Source: Flavobacterium psychrophilum (GTDB lineage Bacteria > Bacteroidota > Bacteroidia > Flavobacteriales > Flavobacteriaceae). Taken from it: a stretch of 14,286 bases of DNA. Shown here in pieces: positions 7,517-14,286 of this stretch; within the stretch, counting starts at the first letter, position 1, and every line of letters starts with the position of its first letter. The notes beneath the pieces are model-generated. The model did no database searches, was not told the DNA's origin, and saw only the letters and a list, made by a program, of their open reading frames with translations. Position numbers and translations under genes: made by a program. The DNA lies in assembly GCA_945866505.1 (NCBI GenBank), contig CAMBHH010000083.1:1-14286 (forward strand), written 5' to 3'.

Positions 7517-7524
7517 TATCTTTG
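7517..7524 (+). promoter_or_regulatory. -7 promoter box of rsgA, immediately before its start codon
   Basis: TATCTTTG matches TAnnTTTG exactly and ends 4 bases before the ATG at 7529. Transcription from this box should begin at or next to the A of the ATG, giving a leaderless mRNA. A TTTG at 7481-7484 is too far upstream to be its -33 partner. Confidence 0.5.
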
Positions 7525-7528
7525 CGCT

Positions 7529-8506
7529 ATGACAGGAACCGTTTATAAATCTACAGGAAGTTGGTACACCATAAAATCCGATCAGGGCGATTTTATCGAA
7601 TGCCGAATGAAAGGGAAATTCCGAATCAAAGGCATCAAGAGCACCAATCCCATTGCAGTAGGCGATATTGTCGATTATGAACTCGAAGAAACTTCGGATA
7701 CAATTACGGGAACCATTCACAAAATACACGAAAGAAAGAATTATATCGTCAGGAAATCAGTGAATTTGTCGCATCAAATGCACATTATTGCATCTAATAT
7801 TGATCGGGTCTTTCTTCTAATCACTATCAATAATCCGCCGACAACGCCCAATTTTATAGACCGTTTTCTGGTAACTGCTGAAGCGTACGGAATAGAAACG
7901 GTTCTGGTTTTCAATAAAATTGACACTTTCGATAAGGCAACATTAGACGAACAATTGTATTTGCAGTATATTTATTCAACTATTGGATACAAATGCCTTC
8001 GCGCTTCTGCCAAAGAAAGTACAGGAATTGAAGAGTTGAAAGCGATGATGACTGGAAAAGTGAGTATGTTTTCTGGACATTCGGGTGTCGGAAAATCAAC
8101 ATTGGTCAATGCTTTGGAACCCACTTTGAATCTAAAAACGAAAACCATTTCTGAAGCAAGTAAGCAAGGACAACACACCACAACTTTTGCCGAAATGTAT
8201 GATTTGACTTTTGATGCTCGAATAATAGACACGCCTGGAATCAAAGGTTTCGGGATTGTCGATATGGAAAAGGAAGAAATTAGCGGTTATTTCCCTGAGT
8301 TTTTCAAGTTGAAAGACCAATGTAAATTCAATAATTGTTTGCACAAAGAGGAGCCGCATTGTGCCATCAAAGCAGCGTTAGAAAAAGATGAAATTGCTTG
8401 GTCACGCTACAACAGCTATCTTAAAATACTAGAAGGCGACGACGAAAATTACCGCACCGATTCCTTTGACGAAGATCGAAAAGCAAGTGATGAAACGAGG
8501 AAATAG
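7529..8506 (+). CDS. rsgA: Ribosome small-subunit biogenesis GTPase RsgA
   Basis: A circularly permuted GTPase that acts late in 30S subunit maturation. The 325-residue protein has an N-terminal OB-fold (about 1-65). It then has G motifs in permuted order: G4 NKID (129-132), G5 SAK (160-162), G1 GHSGVGKS (183-190) and G3 DTPG (234-237). A C-terminal zinc-binding knuckle uses C265, C270, H272 and C278, followed by a helical tail. All key residues are present. A TTG at 7502 could add nine residues (MKQTFYLCA). I chose ATG 7529 because family members begin MTGTVYKS, and because the promoter-like box at 7517-7524 would lie inside the longer version. The next features downstream are the heptamer array and the four-helix-bundle gene. 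Confidence 0.95.
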   Translation: MTGTVYKSTGSWYTIKSDQGDFIECRMKGKFRIKGIKSTNPIAVGDIVDYELEETSDTITGTIHKIHERKNYIVRKSVNLSHQMHIIASNIDRVFLLITINNPPTTPNFIDRFLVTAEAYGIETVLVFNKIDTFDKATLDEQLYLQYIYSTIGYKCLRASAKESTGIEELKAMMTGKVSMFSGHSGVGKSTLVNALEPTLNLKTKTISEASKQGQHTTTFAEMYDLTFDARIIDTPGIKGFGIVDMEKEEISGYFPEFFKLKDQCKFNNCLHKEEPHCAIKAALEKDEIAWSRYNSYLKILEGDDENYRTDSFDEDRKASDETRK

Positions 8507-8597
8507 TTGTGAATTATAAATTATGAATTATGAATTATGAATTATGAATTATGAATTCAATTATTAATTCACCATTTACTATTCGCCATTCACAATT
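8507..8597. repeat. Heptamer array A: inverted arrays of a 7-bp unit after rsgA
   Basis: Starting at the first base after the rsgA stop, seven contiguous 7-bp units run 8509-8557 (GTGAATT, ATAAATT, then five perfect ATGAATT at 8523-8557). From 8558 onward the same family of units appears on the opposite strand (read in reverse: GTGAATG, GCGAATA, GTAAATG, GTGAATT, AATAATT). The whole is an imperfect palindrome with outer ends TTGTGAAT (8507-8514) and ATTCACAA (8588-8595) and a GAATTC centre (8553-8558). Confidence 0.85.
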
Positions 8598-8610
8598 AAA
8601 TTAAAGAATT

Positions 8611-8970
8611 ATGTCAGAGAATATTATAAAAACTAAGTCATTTATTTTTGCATTAAGGATTGTTAAACTATATCAGTTTTTGGTTTCTGAAAAGAAAGAA
8701 TTTGTTTTGAGTAAACAATTACTGCGAAGTGGAACTGCAATTGGTGCTTTGGTTAGAGAGTCAGAACACGCAGAAAGTAAGTCGGATTTTATTCATAAAC
8801 TTGCTATTGCGCAAAAGGAAGCAAATGAAACTGATTATTGGTTGGAACTATTGTTTCAGTCTACATATTTAAGTGAAGCTCAATTCCAATCATTAAATTC
8901 AGATATTCTTGAGATTCATAAAATATTAGCTTCAATTATTATTTCGACCAAGCAAAACCTTAGAAAATAA
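8611..8970 (+). CDS. Four-helix-bundle protein (IVP / bS23-like family)
   Basis: A 119-residue, all-helical protein of the family first seen encoded inside 23S rRNA intervening sequences and now known as many free-standing genes in Bacteroidota. Recognition rests on the strings SKQLLRSGTAIGALVRESEHAESKSDFIHKL (34-64) and AQKEANETDYWLELL (67-81), with the four amphipathic helices at about 8-27, 32-55, 58-87 and 91-117. No enzyme motif is present. The family has no established cellular role; the structurally related Avd protein serves diversity-generating retroelements, but no reverse transcriptase or template repeat is visible here. It sits alone between rsgA and dtd, bracketed by the two heptamer arrays, and looks like an insertion between two housekeeping genes (inference). 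Confidence 0.85.
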   Translation: MSENIIKTKSFIFALRIVKLYQFLVSEKKEFVLSKQLLRSGTAIGALVRESEHAESKSDFIHKLAIAQKEANETDYWLELLFQSTYLSEAQFQSLNSDILEIHKILASIIISTKQNLRK

Positions 8971-9026
8971 TTGTGAATGTTGAATTATGAATTTGCGTGC
9001 AAACTCATAATTCACCATTCATAATT
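8969..9026. repeat. Heptamer array B: 58-base near-perfect palindrome after the four-helix-bundle gene
   Basis: Arms 8969-8996 and 8999-9026 pair at 26 of 28 positions (25 Watson-Crick, one G-U; mismatches at 8980/9015 and 8991/9004), around a GCGTGC tip. The left arm starts in the last two bases of the stop codon. There is no T tract, so it is not a standard terminator, though it may act as a strong RNA hairpin. Confidence 0.85.
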
Positions 9027-9047
9027 CACCATTCATAATTCATCATT
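9006..9047. repeat. Three tandem 14-bp repeats ending 3 bases before the dtd start
   Basis: CATAATTCACCATT occurs at 9006-9019 and 9020-9033, with a one-base variant at 9034-9047. Each 14-mer is two 7-bp units of the same family as array A, in the inverted orientation. The first copy overlaps the right arm of the palindrome. Confidence 0.9.
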
Positions 9048-9050
9048 ATT

Positions 9051-9503
9051 TTGAAAACCGTTATCCAAAGAGTTTCTCAAGCATCAGTTACAATCGACTC
9101 TAAAATCGTGGCCAATATTCAAAAAGGACTTTTGGTTCTCGTAGGAATCGAAGATGCCGACGCACAAGAAGACATCAATTGGCTATGCCAAAAAATTGCA
9201 AACCTTCGCATTTTTGGTGATGAAGATGAGGTTATGAATCTTTCCGTCAAAGATATTGACGGAGAAATTATTGTGGTTTCGCAATTTACCCTTCACGCTT
9301 CGACCAAAAAAGGCAATCGCCCTTCCTATATCAAAGCAGCAAAACCAGAAATTGCTATTCCACTCTATGAGCTATTTGTGAAGCAATTAGAAAATGAATT
9401 GGGTAAAAAAGTGCAAACGGGAGTTTTTGGTGCCGATATGAAAGTACTACTCCTTAATGATGGACCAGTAACGATAATTATTGATAGTAAAAATAAACAG
9501 TAA
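9051..9503 (+). CDS. dtd: D-aminoacyl-tRNA deacylase
   Basis: Removes D-amino acids (and glycine mischarged on tRNA-Ala) from tRNA, a chiral proofreading step in the cytoplasm. The 150-residue length is typical. Both signature motifs are intact: SQFTL at 77-81 and NDGPVT at 136-141, the latter containing the Gly-cisPro pair that reads chirality. The start is TTG at 9051: the family N-terminus MKTVIQRVSQASVTID begins exactly there, and an in-frame TAA lies at 9036-9038 with no ATG or GTG between. The region immediately upstream is the 14-bp repeat array, so the promoter or ribosome binding site, if any, lies within or upstream of the repeats. Confidence 0.95.
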   Translation: MKTVIQRVSQASVTIDSKIVANIQKGLLVLVGIEDADAQEDINWLCQKIANLRIFGDEDEVMNLSVKDIDGEIIVVSQFTLHASTKKGNRPSYIKAAKPEIAIPLYELFVKQLENELGKKVQTGVFGADMKVLLLNDGPVTIIIDSKNKQ

Positions 9504-9531
9504 TTTAAGATTATTCTTAAGAATGTTTTCA

Positions 9532-9539
9532 TAATTTTG
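9532..9539 (+). promoter_or_regulatory. -7 promoter box of the DUF3857 operon (TAATTTTG)
   Basis: An exact TAnnTTTG match 16 bases before the ATG at 9556, predicting a leader of about 10 bases. A 6-bp inverted repeat with a 4-base spacer (TTAAGA 9505-9510, TCTTAA 9515-9520) lies just upstream, where the -33 region would be, and could be an operator. No TTTG -33 box is clear. Confidence 0.5.
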
Positions 9540-9555
9540 AAAAAACATTACTTGT

Positions 9556-11463
9556 ATGAATTCTATCTTTTATTCGTTTATATTTTTTTTATTTTCTTGT
9601 ACAATTTTTGCGCAAAAAGCAGAATATTCCACAATACTTATTCCTGATAGTTTAAAGCAAAATGCCAATGCAGTGTTGCGTTTAGACCAAATCGATATTG
9701 CTATTTCTTCTCAGCGCAGTATGAATATCAAACACAAACGAATAGTTTCAGTTTTTAACGAAAGAGGGCAAAGCGCTATTGATGCCGTCAGATATTATGA
9801 TAGTAGACGAACTATTGTAAGTATTCAAGCAATTGTTTATGATGCTTTAGGCAACGAAATCAAAAAAATTAGAAGAAAAGATTTCAAGGACCAAAGTTCT
9901 GTAGATGGTGGAACACTTTTTTCTGATGGGCGAGTTCTTTATTTAGATTACACTCCAATTCAGTATCCATTCACCGTTGTTTTTGATTGTGAAGTTGAAA
10001 CATCAACGACCGCATTTGTTCCTGAATGGATGCCATTAAACGATTACCTATTGAGTATAGAAAAAAGTATTTTGAATGTTAATTATCCCGAGAAACTTGG
10101 TTTCAGAAAAAAGGAATTAAATTTTTCTAAATTTAAAGTAACAACATCGGCTGATAGTTCAACCCAACTATCATATCTAGTAGTTAATATACCAGCTCAG
10201 AAATACGAGGATTACAGCCCTAATATCAGCGAAATTTTTCCAAAAGTAATGATGGGATTAGAATTCTTCAATCTGGAAGGTGTTGATGGAAACGCAAAAA
10301 CCTGGCAGGAATTTGGCAAATGGTGGTCGGACAAAATTTTAGTTGGCACAGACGAGTTGCCAGAAGAAACTAAAGTAAAAATGAAAGCCTTGGTTGGGGA
10401 CGAAAGAGACCCTATCAAGAAAGCAAAAATAATATACAAATATGTTCAAGAAAAATCAAGATATGTAGCCATTTCAGAAGGAATAGGTGGATGGAGACCT
10501 ATGATTGTTAAAGATGTGGATCGTTTAGGTTATGGTGATTGCAAAGCTTTGTCCAATTACACCAAATCACTTTTAAACGCAGTAGATGTTCCATCCTATT
10601 ATACCAAATTGTACGGTAGCCGAGAAAAACAAAATATTGAATACGATTTTGTTTCTCAGCAGGGGAATCATATTATTCTAACTATTCCGAACGGAGATAA
10701 CTATGTGTTTTTGGAGTGTACCAGTCAAGATGATCCTTTCGGTTATCAGGCAAATTTTACCGATGACAGAGATGTATTAGTGCTAAAACCCGATGGTGGA
10801 GAAATTGTTAGAACTAAAAATTATGAAAACAAAGACAATTCTCAAATCAGCAAAGGCGATTTTTCAATTGATGAAAACGGTGATTTTTTAGGGAAAATTA
10901 CAATAGTTTCTGAGGGATCGCAATACGGACAGAAATATCATTTAGAAACTACAGCGCCTACTGAAAAAGAAAAGTATTACAAAGAGTATTGGGACAATAT
11001 TGATAATTTAAAAATCAATAATACGACTTTTTTTAATGACAAAGAAAAGGTAAGCTTTACTGAAAATGTAGAGATTTCTGCTGGAAACTATGGGAAAGTG
11101 TCCAATGGGAAAATGATTTTTGTAATGAATGCTTTTGACCAAAATTCTGGAATTGTCAAACGAATTCGCAACCGTAAAAACCCTTTCGAGATCTCAAGAG
11201 GGTATTATGATACAGATGAAATTGCGATTGCTTTGCCAACAGGATTTCCTATCGAATCAATTCCTGCTGCTTTTGAATTGAACTCTAAATTTGGGGAGTA
11301 CAAAACCGAAATCATCAAAAACAGCCCCAACAATTTGATTTATAAACGTTCGATTTTAATCAAAAAAGGAATGTACAAGAACACCGAATACGAAGAATAC
11401 CGTCTTTTTATGGAACAAATTAGTAAGAACGATAATGCCAAAATCATTTTAACAAAAAACTAA
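9556..11463 (+). CDS. Exported DUF3857 / transglutaminase-like protein, catalytic residues intact
   Basis: A 635-residue protein with a signal peptide (1-20, ending TIFAQ). Its N-terminal DUF3857-type beta domain spans about 45-235. The transglutaminase-like domain (about 280-400) has C329 in GYGDCKALSNY, H372 in GNHIILTIP and E387 in FLECTSQ. E387 stands where the third catalytic residue (usually Asp) is expected. The rest (about 400-635) is a beta-rich C-terminal region. The family fold suggests thiol-dependent acyl transfer or proteolysis on a peptide or protein substrate outside the cytoplasm, but no substrate is known. C15 in the signal peptide does not form a convincing lipobox. It has its own -7 box and is followed after only 6 bases by a paralogue, so it leads a DUF3857 operon. 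Confidence 0.85.
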   Translation: MNSIFYSFIFFLFSCTIFAQKAEYSTILIPDSLKQNANAVLRLDQIDIAISSQRSMNIKHKRIVSVFNERGQSAIDAVRYYDSRRTIVSIQAIVYDALGNEIKKIRRKDFKDQSSVDGGTLFSDGRVLYLDYTPIQYPFTVVFDCEVETSTTAFVPEWMPLNDYLLSIEKSILNVNYPEKLGFRKKELNFSKFKVTTSADSSTQLSYLVVNIPAQKYEDYSPNISEIFPKVMMGLEFFNLEGVDGNAKTWQEFGKWWSDKILVGTDELPEETKVKMKALVGDERDPIKKAKIIYKYVQEKSRYVAISEGIGGWRPMIVKDVDRLGYGDCKALSNYTKSLLNAVDVPSYYTKLYGSREKQNIEYDFVSQQGNHIILTIPNGDNYVFLECTSQDDPFGYQANFTDDRDVLVLKPDGGEIVRTKNYENKDNSQISKGDFSIDENGDFLGKITIVSEGSQYGQKYHLETTAPTEKEKYYKEYWDNIDNLKINNTTFFNDKEKVSFTENVEISAGNYGKVSNGKMIFVMNAFDQNSGIVKRIRNRKNPFEISRGYYDTDEIAIALPTGFPIESIPAAFELNSKFGEYKTEIIKNSPNNLIYKRSILIKKGMYKNTEYEEYRLFMEQISKNDNAKIILTKN

Positions 11464-11469
11464 AATAAA

Positions 11470-11613
11470 GTGAAGACTAACCTACTACCATTTATTTTAT
11501 TTTTTAGCTTTTTCTTTTTTATTTCTAATGCCCAAGAATTCAAATTAGGAAAAGTTTCGATTGCTGAACTTCAAGAGAAATCGCATCCTAAAGACAGTTC
11601 TGCGGTGGCGGCA
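11470..11613 (+). repeat. 5' copy of a 144-bp repeat shared by two DUF3857 genes
   Basis: These 144 bases (codons 1-48) match 13473-13616 with 8 differences (about 94% identity), including a 66-base identical run in codons 18-40. Identity drops sharply after codon 48. Confidence 0.9.
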
Positions 11614-13467
11614 ATATTGTTTAACAAAGCTAGAACTTATTTTACTTATGATATTAAATTCGGATTTAGTATTGTTACTGAAAATTCTTTTCGAATTAAG
11701 ATTTATAAAAAAGAAGGGCTAAAATGGGCCAATCATAAATTGCCTTATCGTATTGGTTATGAAAATTATAATAGTGACCGTGCCGAATTTTTCGATGCCG
11801 TAACCTATAATATTGAAAATAATAAGATTGTCAAAACGAATTTAAAAGGCGAGGGTGTTTTTAAAACAACAATAAATAAATACTGGAAGGAAGAGGCGAT
11901 AACAATGCCCAATGTTAAGGTGGGCTCGATTATTGAATTCAAATATGTTTTAAAATCAGAAAATATTGTCGAATTTCCAGACTTTATTTTTCAATACAAT
12001 ATTCCCGTTAATTCTTCTGAATATAATGTTGATATCCCTGGATTTTTTGTTTATAAAGTCGTGGTAAAAAGGCTATCAGAAATAGTAGTAGAATCTAAAG
12101 TTACTCGAGGTTCTCTACAATTTGCTAATGAATATGACCTCAATAGAACTGAATCAGTCAATTTTGATCAACAAAGTAACAAATACAAGGCTTATTTCAT
12201 TCCCGCTTTGAAAGAAGAACCCTTTGTAGATAACATCGAAAATTACCGCATTTCTATTCAACACGAATTGGAAAAAACACAATTTTATCAAGAGCCAGTA
12301 AAAGATTATTCAACGACTTGGCAAGGAGTTGCTAAAACCATTTATTTAGATAAAGATTTTGGAAAAGAGCTCAAAGAAAGAGATTACATTGCCCAAGATG
12401 TGGAGCGGATTTTAAAAAATATAGAATCTAAAAAGGAGAGATTGGATATCGTTTTTAAATTTGTTCAAAATAAAATGAACTGGAACCATAAGAACGGATA
12501 TTATGCTGATAAAGGAGTAAAGCAAGCCTATATAGATGGGAGTGGGAATGATGCCGATATTAATTTTATTCTTATGGCAATGCTCAATTATGCTGGAATT
12601 GCAACAAATCCTGTGTTGTTAAGTACATTGGATAATGGAGTGCCAGTATTTCCTAACAGAACTATTTTTAATTATGTAATTGCTGCAACTGAAATCGATG
12701 GAAAACAAATTCTACTCGATGCCACAAATAAATATACCACTAGTAACATTTTGCCACTCTACACCTTGAACTGGACCGGAAGATTATTGCGAGAAAATGG
12801 TTCCTCAGAAGAAATAAAATTGGAGCCTAATTCTTCGTCAAAAAAAGCGATAAGTATGATGGTTTCTATCGGTGAAAAAGGGATGTTGTCTGGCAAATAT
12901 AGAGTGTTCAGAACAGATTATGAAGCATTCACATTCCGAGAAAAATACGCGGATATCAATCAGCAGAACTATCTCGAAAAAGTAGAAAATGATTTTTCAG
13001 GAATACAAATTAGTGATTATAGTGTTGAAAACAGCAAAGACGTATTTAAACCTGTGACGGAGAGTTTTACATTTACCAGCAACAATCATTGTGAAATTAT
13101 TGGCGATAAAATATACATCAATCCGCTACTTTTTTTCACCCCCACAAAGAACCCTTTTGTTCAAGAAAGAAGAGATTTCCCTATTTATTTTGGCTATCCT
13201 ATTCAGGAAAAATTCAATATAAATGTCGAAATTCCTAAAGGATATGCCATAGAATCCCTTCCAAAAGGGATAAAATTGCAAACCACAGAAAATGTAGCTT
13301 CATTTATATTCAATGCTGAAATTTCTAATAATACCATTCAAATTGCGATTGTCAAAGAGAGCAATAAACAAGTAGTGTCTTCAGGGTTATATCCTGTTTT
13401 AAAAGATTTTTATCAGCAAATGATCGACAAGCAAAATGAAAAAATAGTCTTAACCAAAATCCAATAA
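11470..13467 (+). CDS. Exported DUF3857 / transglutaminase-like protein, predicted pseudoenzyme
   Basis: A 665-residue paralogue of its upstream neighbour, starting at GTG (11470), 6 bases after the previous stop. The GTG is supported by matching codon for codon the ATG start of the next gene. The signal peptide spans 1-22 (ending SNAQ). The DUF3857-type domain covers roughly 65-260, with KYW at 137-139 and ITMPNVKVGSIIEF at 144-157. In the transglutaminase-like region the catalytic Cys position is D361 (GSGNDADIN) and the His position is Y402 (FNYVIAAT), while the Asp is kept (D417, LLDATNKY). It should therefore lack thiol catalysis and may act as a binding or partner protein. The C-terminus ends KIVLTK, like the upstream protein (KIILTK). 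It follows its neighbour tightly, so they are one transcript. Confidence 0.85.
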   Translation: MKTNLLPFILFFSFFFFISNAQEFKLGKVSIAELQEKSHPKDSSAVAAILFNKARTYFTYDIKFGFSIVTENSFRIKIYKKEGLKWANHKLPYRIGYENYNSDRAEFFDAVTYNIENNKIVKTNLKGEGVFKTTINKYWKEEAITMPNVKVGSIIEFKYVLKSENIVEFPDFIFQYNIPVNSSEYNVDIPGFFVYKVVVKRLSEIVVESKVTRGSLQFANEYDLNRTESVNFDQQSNKYKAYFIPALKEEPFVDNIENYRISIQHELEKTQFYQEPVKDYSTTWQGVAKTIYLDKDFGKELKERDYIAQDVERILKNIESKKERLDIVFKFVQNKMNWNHKNGYYADKGVKQAYIDGSGNDADINFILMAMLNYAGIATNPVLLSTLDNGVPVFPNRTIFNYVIAATEIDGKQILLDATNKYTTSNILPLYTLNWTGRLLRENGSSEEIKLEPNSSSKKAISMMVSIGEKGMLSGKYRVFRTDYEAFTFREKYADINQQNYLEKVENDFSGIQISDYSVENSKDVFKPVTESFTFTSNNHCEIIGDKIYINPLLFFTPTKNPFVQERRDFPIYFGYPIQEKFNINVEIPKGYAIESLPKGIKLQTTENVASFIFNAEISNNTIQIAIVKESNKQVVSSGLYPVLKDFYQQMIDKQNEKIVLTKIQ

Positions 13468-13472
13468 ATCTA

Positions 13473-13616
13473 ATGAAAACCAACCTACTACCATTTATTT
13501 TATTTTTTAGCTTTTTCTTTTCTAATTCTAATGCCCAAGAATTCAAATTAGGAAAAGTTTCGATTGCTGAACTTCAAGAGAAATCGCATCCCAAAGACAG
13601 TTCAGCGGTGGCCGCA
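13473..13616 (+). repeat. 3' copy of the 144-bp repeat shared by two DUF3857 genes
   Basis: Partner of 11470-11613, in the same orientation and reading frame, 2003 bases downstream. Confidence 0.9.
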
Positions 13617-14286
13617 ATTTTATTCAAAAAAGGAGACGTGCGATTTCAATACGATCAAAATAAGGGTTTTGTAATTGTTACAACGGTCAAAACTCGAATC
13701 AAGATTTACAAAAAAGAAGGGTATGAATGGGCAAATCAAGAAGTAAGTTATTATATTGATTCTGATTCAAAGGAGAGTGTAACTTTTGCGGATGTTATTA
13801 CCTATAATTTAGTAAATGGGAAAATCGAAAAGACAAAGCTGAAAAGTGATGGAGAATTTACCATTAATGTGAATAAATATTGGAATCGAAAGAAAATAAC
13901 GATGCCTAATGTAAAAGAAGGTGCCGTTCTAGAATACGAATATGAAATACGTTCGCCAAGGTACGGTTCCTTAAACGAATGGTTTTTTCAGACTAGTATT
14001 CCAGTAAATTACTCGGAATACAACACTTATATTCCGGAATATTTTGATTACAATCAAAATCTAACGGGTGCATTTTCTCCAAAAATAAAAGTCGAAAAGA
14101 AATCAAATTCGATTGCAATGATGAATAGGGAAAGAGAGCAAAATGGTTATGTTTCGCGCACCACTTTTTCTACTGATAAAATAGATTTTAGCGAAACCCA
14201 TTCCTCCTATTTATTAGAAAATCTACCAGCAATGAAAGAGGAAGCATTTGTCAATAATATTGATAATTATACCTCTAGAATTTCTC
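13473..14286 (+). CDS. Third exported DUF3857-type protein (3' end beyond the window)
   Basis: An ATG at 13473, 5 bases after the preceding stop, opens a frame with no stop to the window edge: 271 complete codons. The signal peptide (1-22) and residues up to about 50 are nearly identical to the preceding protein. After that the match falls to roughly half the residues, but blocks persist: RIKIYKKEG, NKYW followed by ITMPNVK, IPVN-SEYN, and near the end of the fragment LPAMKEEAFVNNIDNY, matching IPALKEEPFVDNIENY of its neighbour. Only the signal peptide and the DUF3857-type domain are inside the window, so the state of its transglutaminase active site cannot be judged. It is the third member of the operon. 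Confidence 0.85.
   Translation, partial: MKTNLLPFILFFSFFFSNSNAQEFKLGKVSIAELQEKSHPKDSSAVAAILFKKGDVRFQYDQNKGFVIVTTVKTRIKIYKKEGYEWANQEVSYYIDSDSKESVTFADVITYNLVNGKIEKTKLKSDGEFTINVNKYWNRKKITMPNVKEGAVLEYEYEIRSPRYGSLNEWFFQTSIPVNYSEYNTYIPEYFDYNQNLTGAFSPKIKVEKKSNSIAMMNREREQNGYVSRTTFSTDKIDFSETHSSYLLENLPAMKEEAFVNNIDNYTSRIS

Noticed and set aside
7502..7528. TTG start adding nine residues to RsgA
   Set aside because: The extra residues do not resemble the family N-terminus, and they cover a promoter-like TATCTTTG box; ATG 7529 is preferred.
8611..8970. The four-helix-bundle gene as an intervening sequence in a 23S rRNA gene or as part of a diversity-generating retroelement
   Set aside because: The flanks are rsgA and dtd, not rRNA, and there is no reverse transcriptase, template repeat or variable repeat in the window.
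8969..9026. Palindrome as an intrinsic terminator
   Set aside because: The stem is long, but it is followed by more repeat sequence rather than a run of T.
8507..9047. CRISPR-like repetitive region
   Set aside because: The repeats are 7 or 14 bp and contiguous, with no spacers of constant length and no cas genes.
9598..9600. Lipoprotein cysteine (C15) in the first DUF3857 protein
   Set aside because: The residues before it (FLFSC) have Phe at -2, a poor lipobox, and a normal signal peptidase I site ending FAQ follows.

Overview
The window looks like a chromosomal piece of a Flavobacterium-type bacterium (Bacteroidota, Flavobacteriaceae). Evidence: AT-rich DNA, exported proteins whose signal peptides end in ...FAQ or ...NAQ, DUF3667 and DUF4421 proteins, a DAHP synthase with a C-terminal chorismate mutase (a Bacteroidota arrangement), and TAnnTTTG -7 promoter boxes just upstream of several starts. 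The identifications are my own reading of the translated sequences; no database was searched.

Region 1 (1-4320, + strand): the tail of an unidentified gene and its terminator, then an aromatic amino acid cluster: prephenate dehydratase (pheA), a PLP aminotransferase, prephenate dehydrogenase (tyrA) and the DAHP synthase/chorismate mutase fusion, closed by a strong terminator. DAHP synthase opens the shikimate pathway. Its fused mutase turns chorismate into prephenate. PheA and TyrA split prephenate between phenylpyruvate and 4-hydroxyphenylpyruvate, and the aminotransferase probably makes Phe and Tyr. Neither PheA nor TyrA here carries its own mutase domain.

Region 2 (4349-7470): an accessory-looking block of two minus-strand genes (DUF4421 outer-membrane-type protein; DUF3667 membrane protein with a zinc ribbon) and one plus-strand exported protein of unknown function with its own promoter and terminator. 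The gaps 5381-5582 and 6342-6560 hold no gene that I can support, only possible promoter sequence.

Region 3 (7517-9503, + strand): rsgA (ribosome-assembly GTPase, probably leaderless) and dtd (D-aminoacyl-tRNA deacylase, TTG start) are separated by a small four-helix-bundle (IVP/bS23-like) gene. This gene lies between two AT-rich arrays built from a 7-bp unit (RTGAATK) in opposite orientations. The arrays form long palindromes, and one reaches the dtd start codon. This is the most unusual non-coding structure in the window.

Region 4 (9532-14286, + strand): a tight operon of three DUF3857/transglutaminase-like exported proteins, the last cut by the window end. The first keeps the catalytic Cys and His; the second has Asp and Tyr there and is probably a pseudoenzyme. 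The second and third genes are about 94% identical over their first 144 bases and then diverge abruptly, which points to duplication with later local gene conversion.
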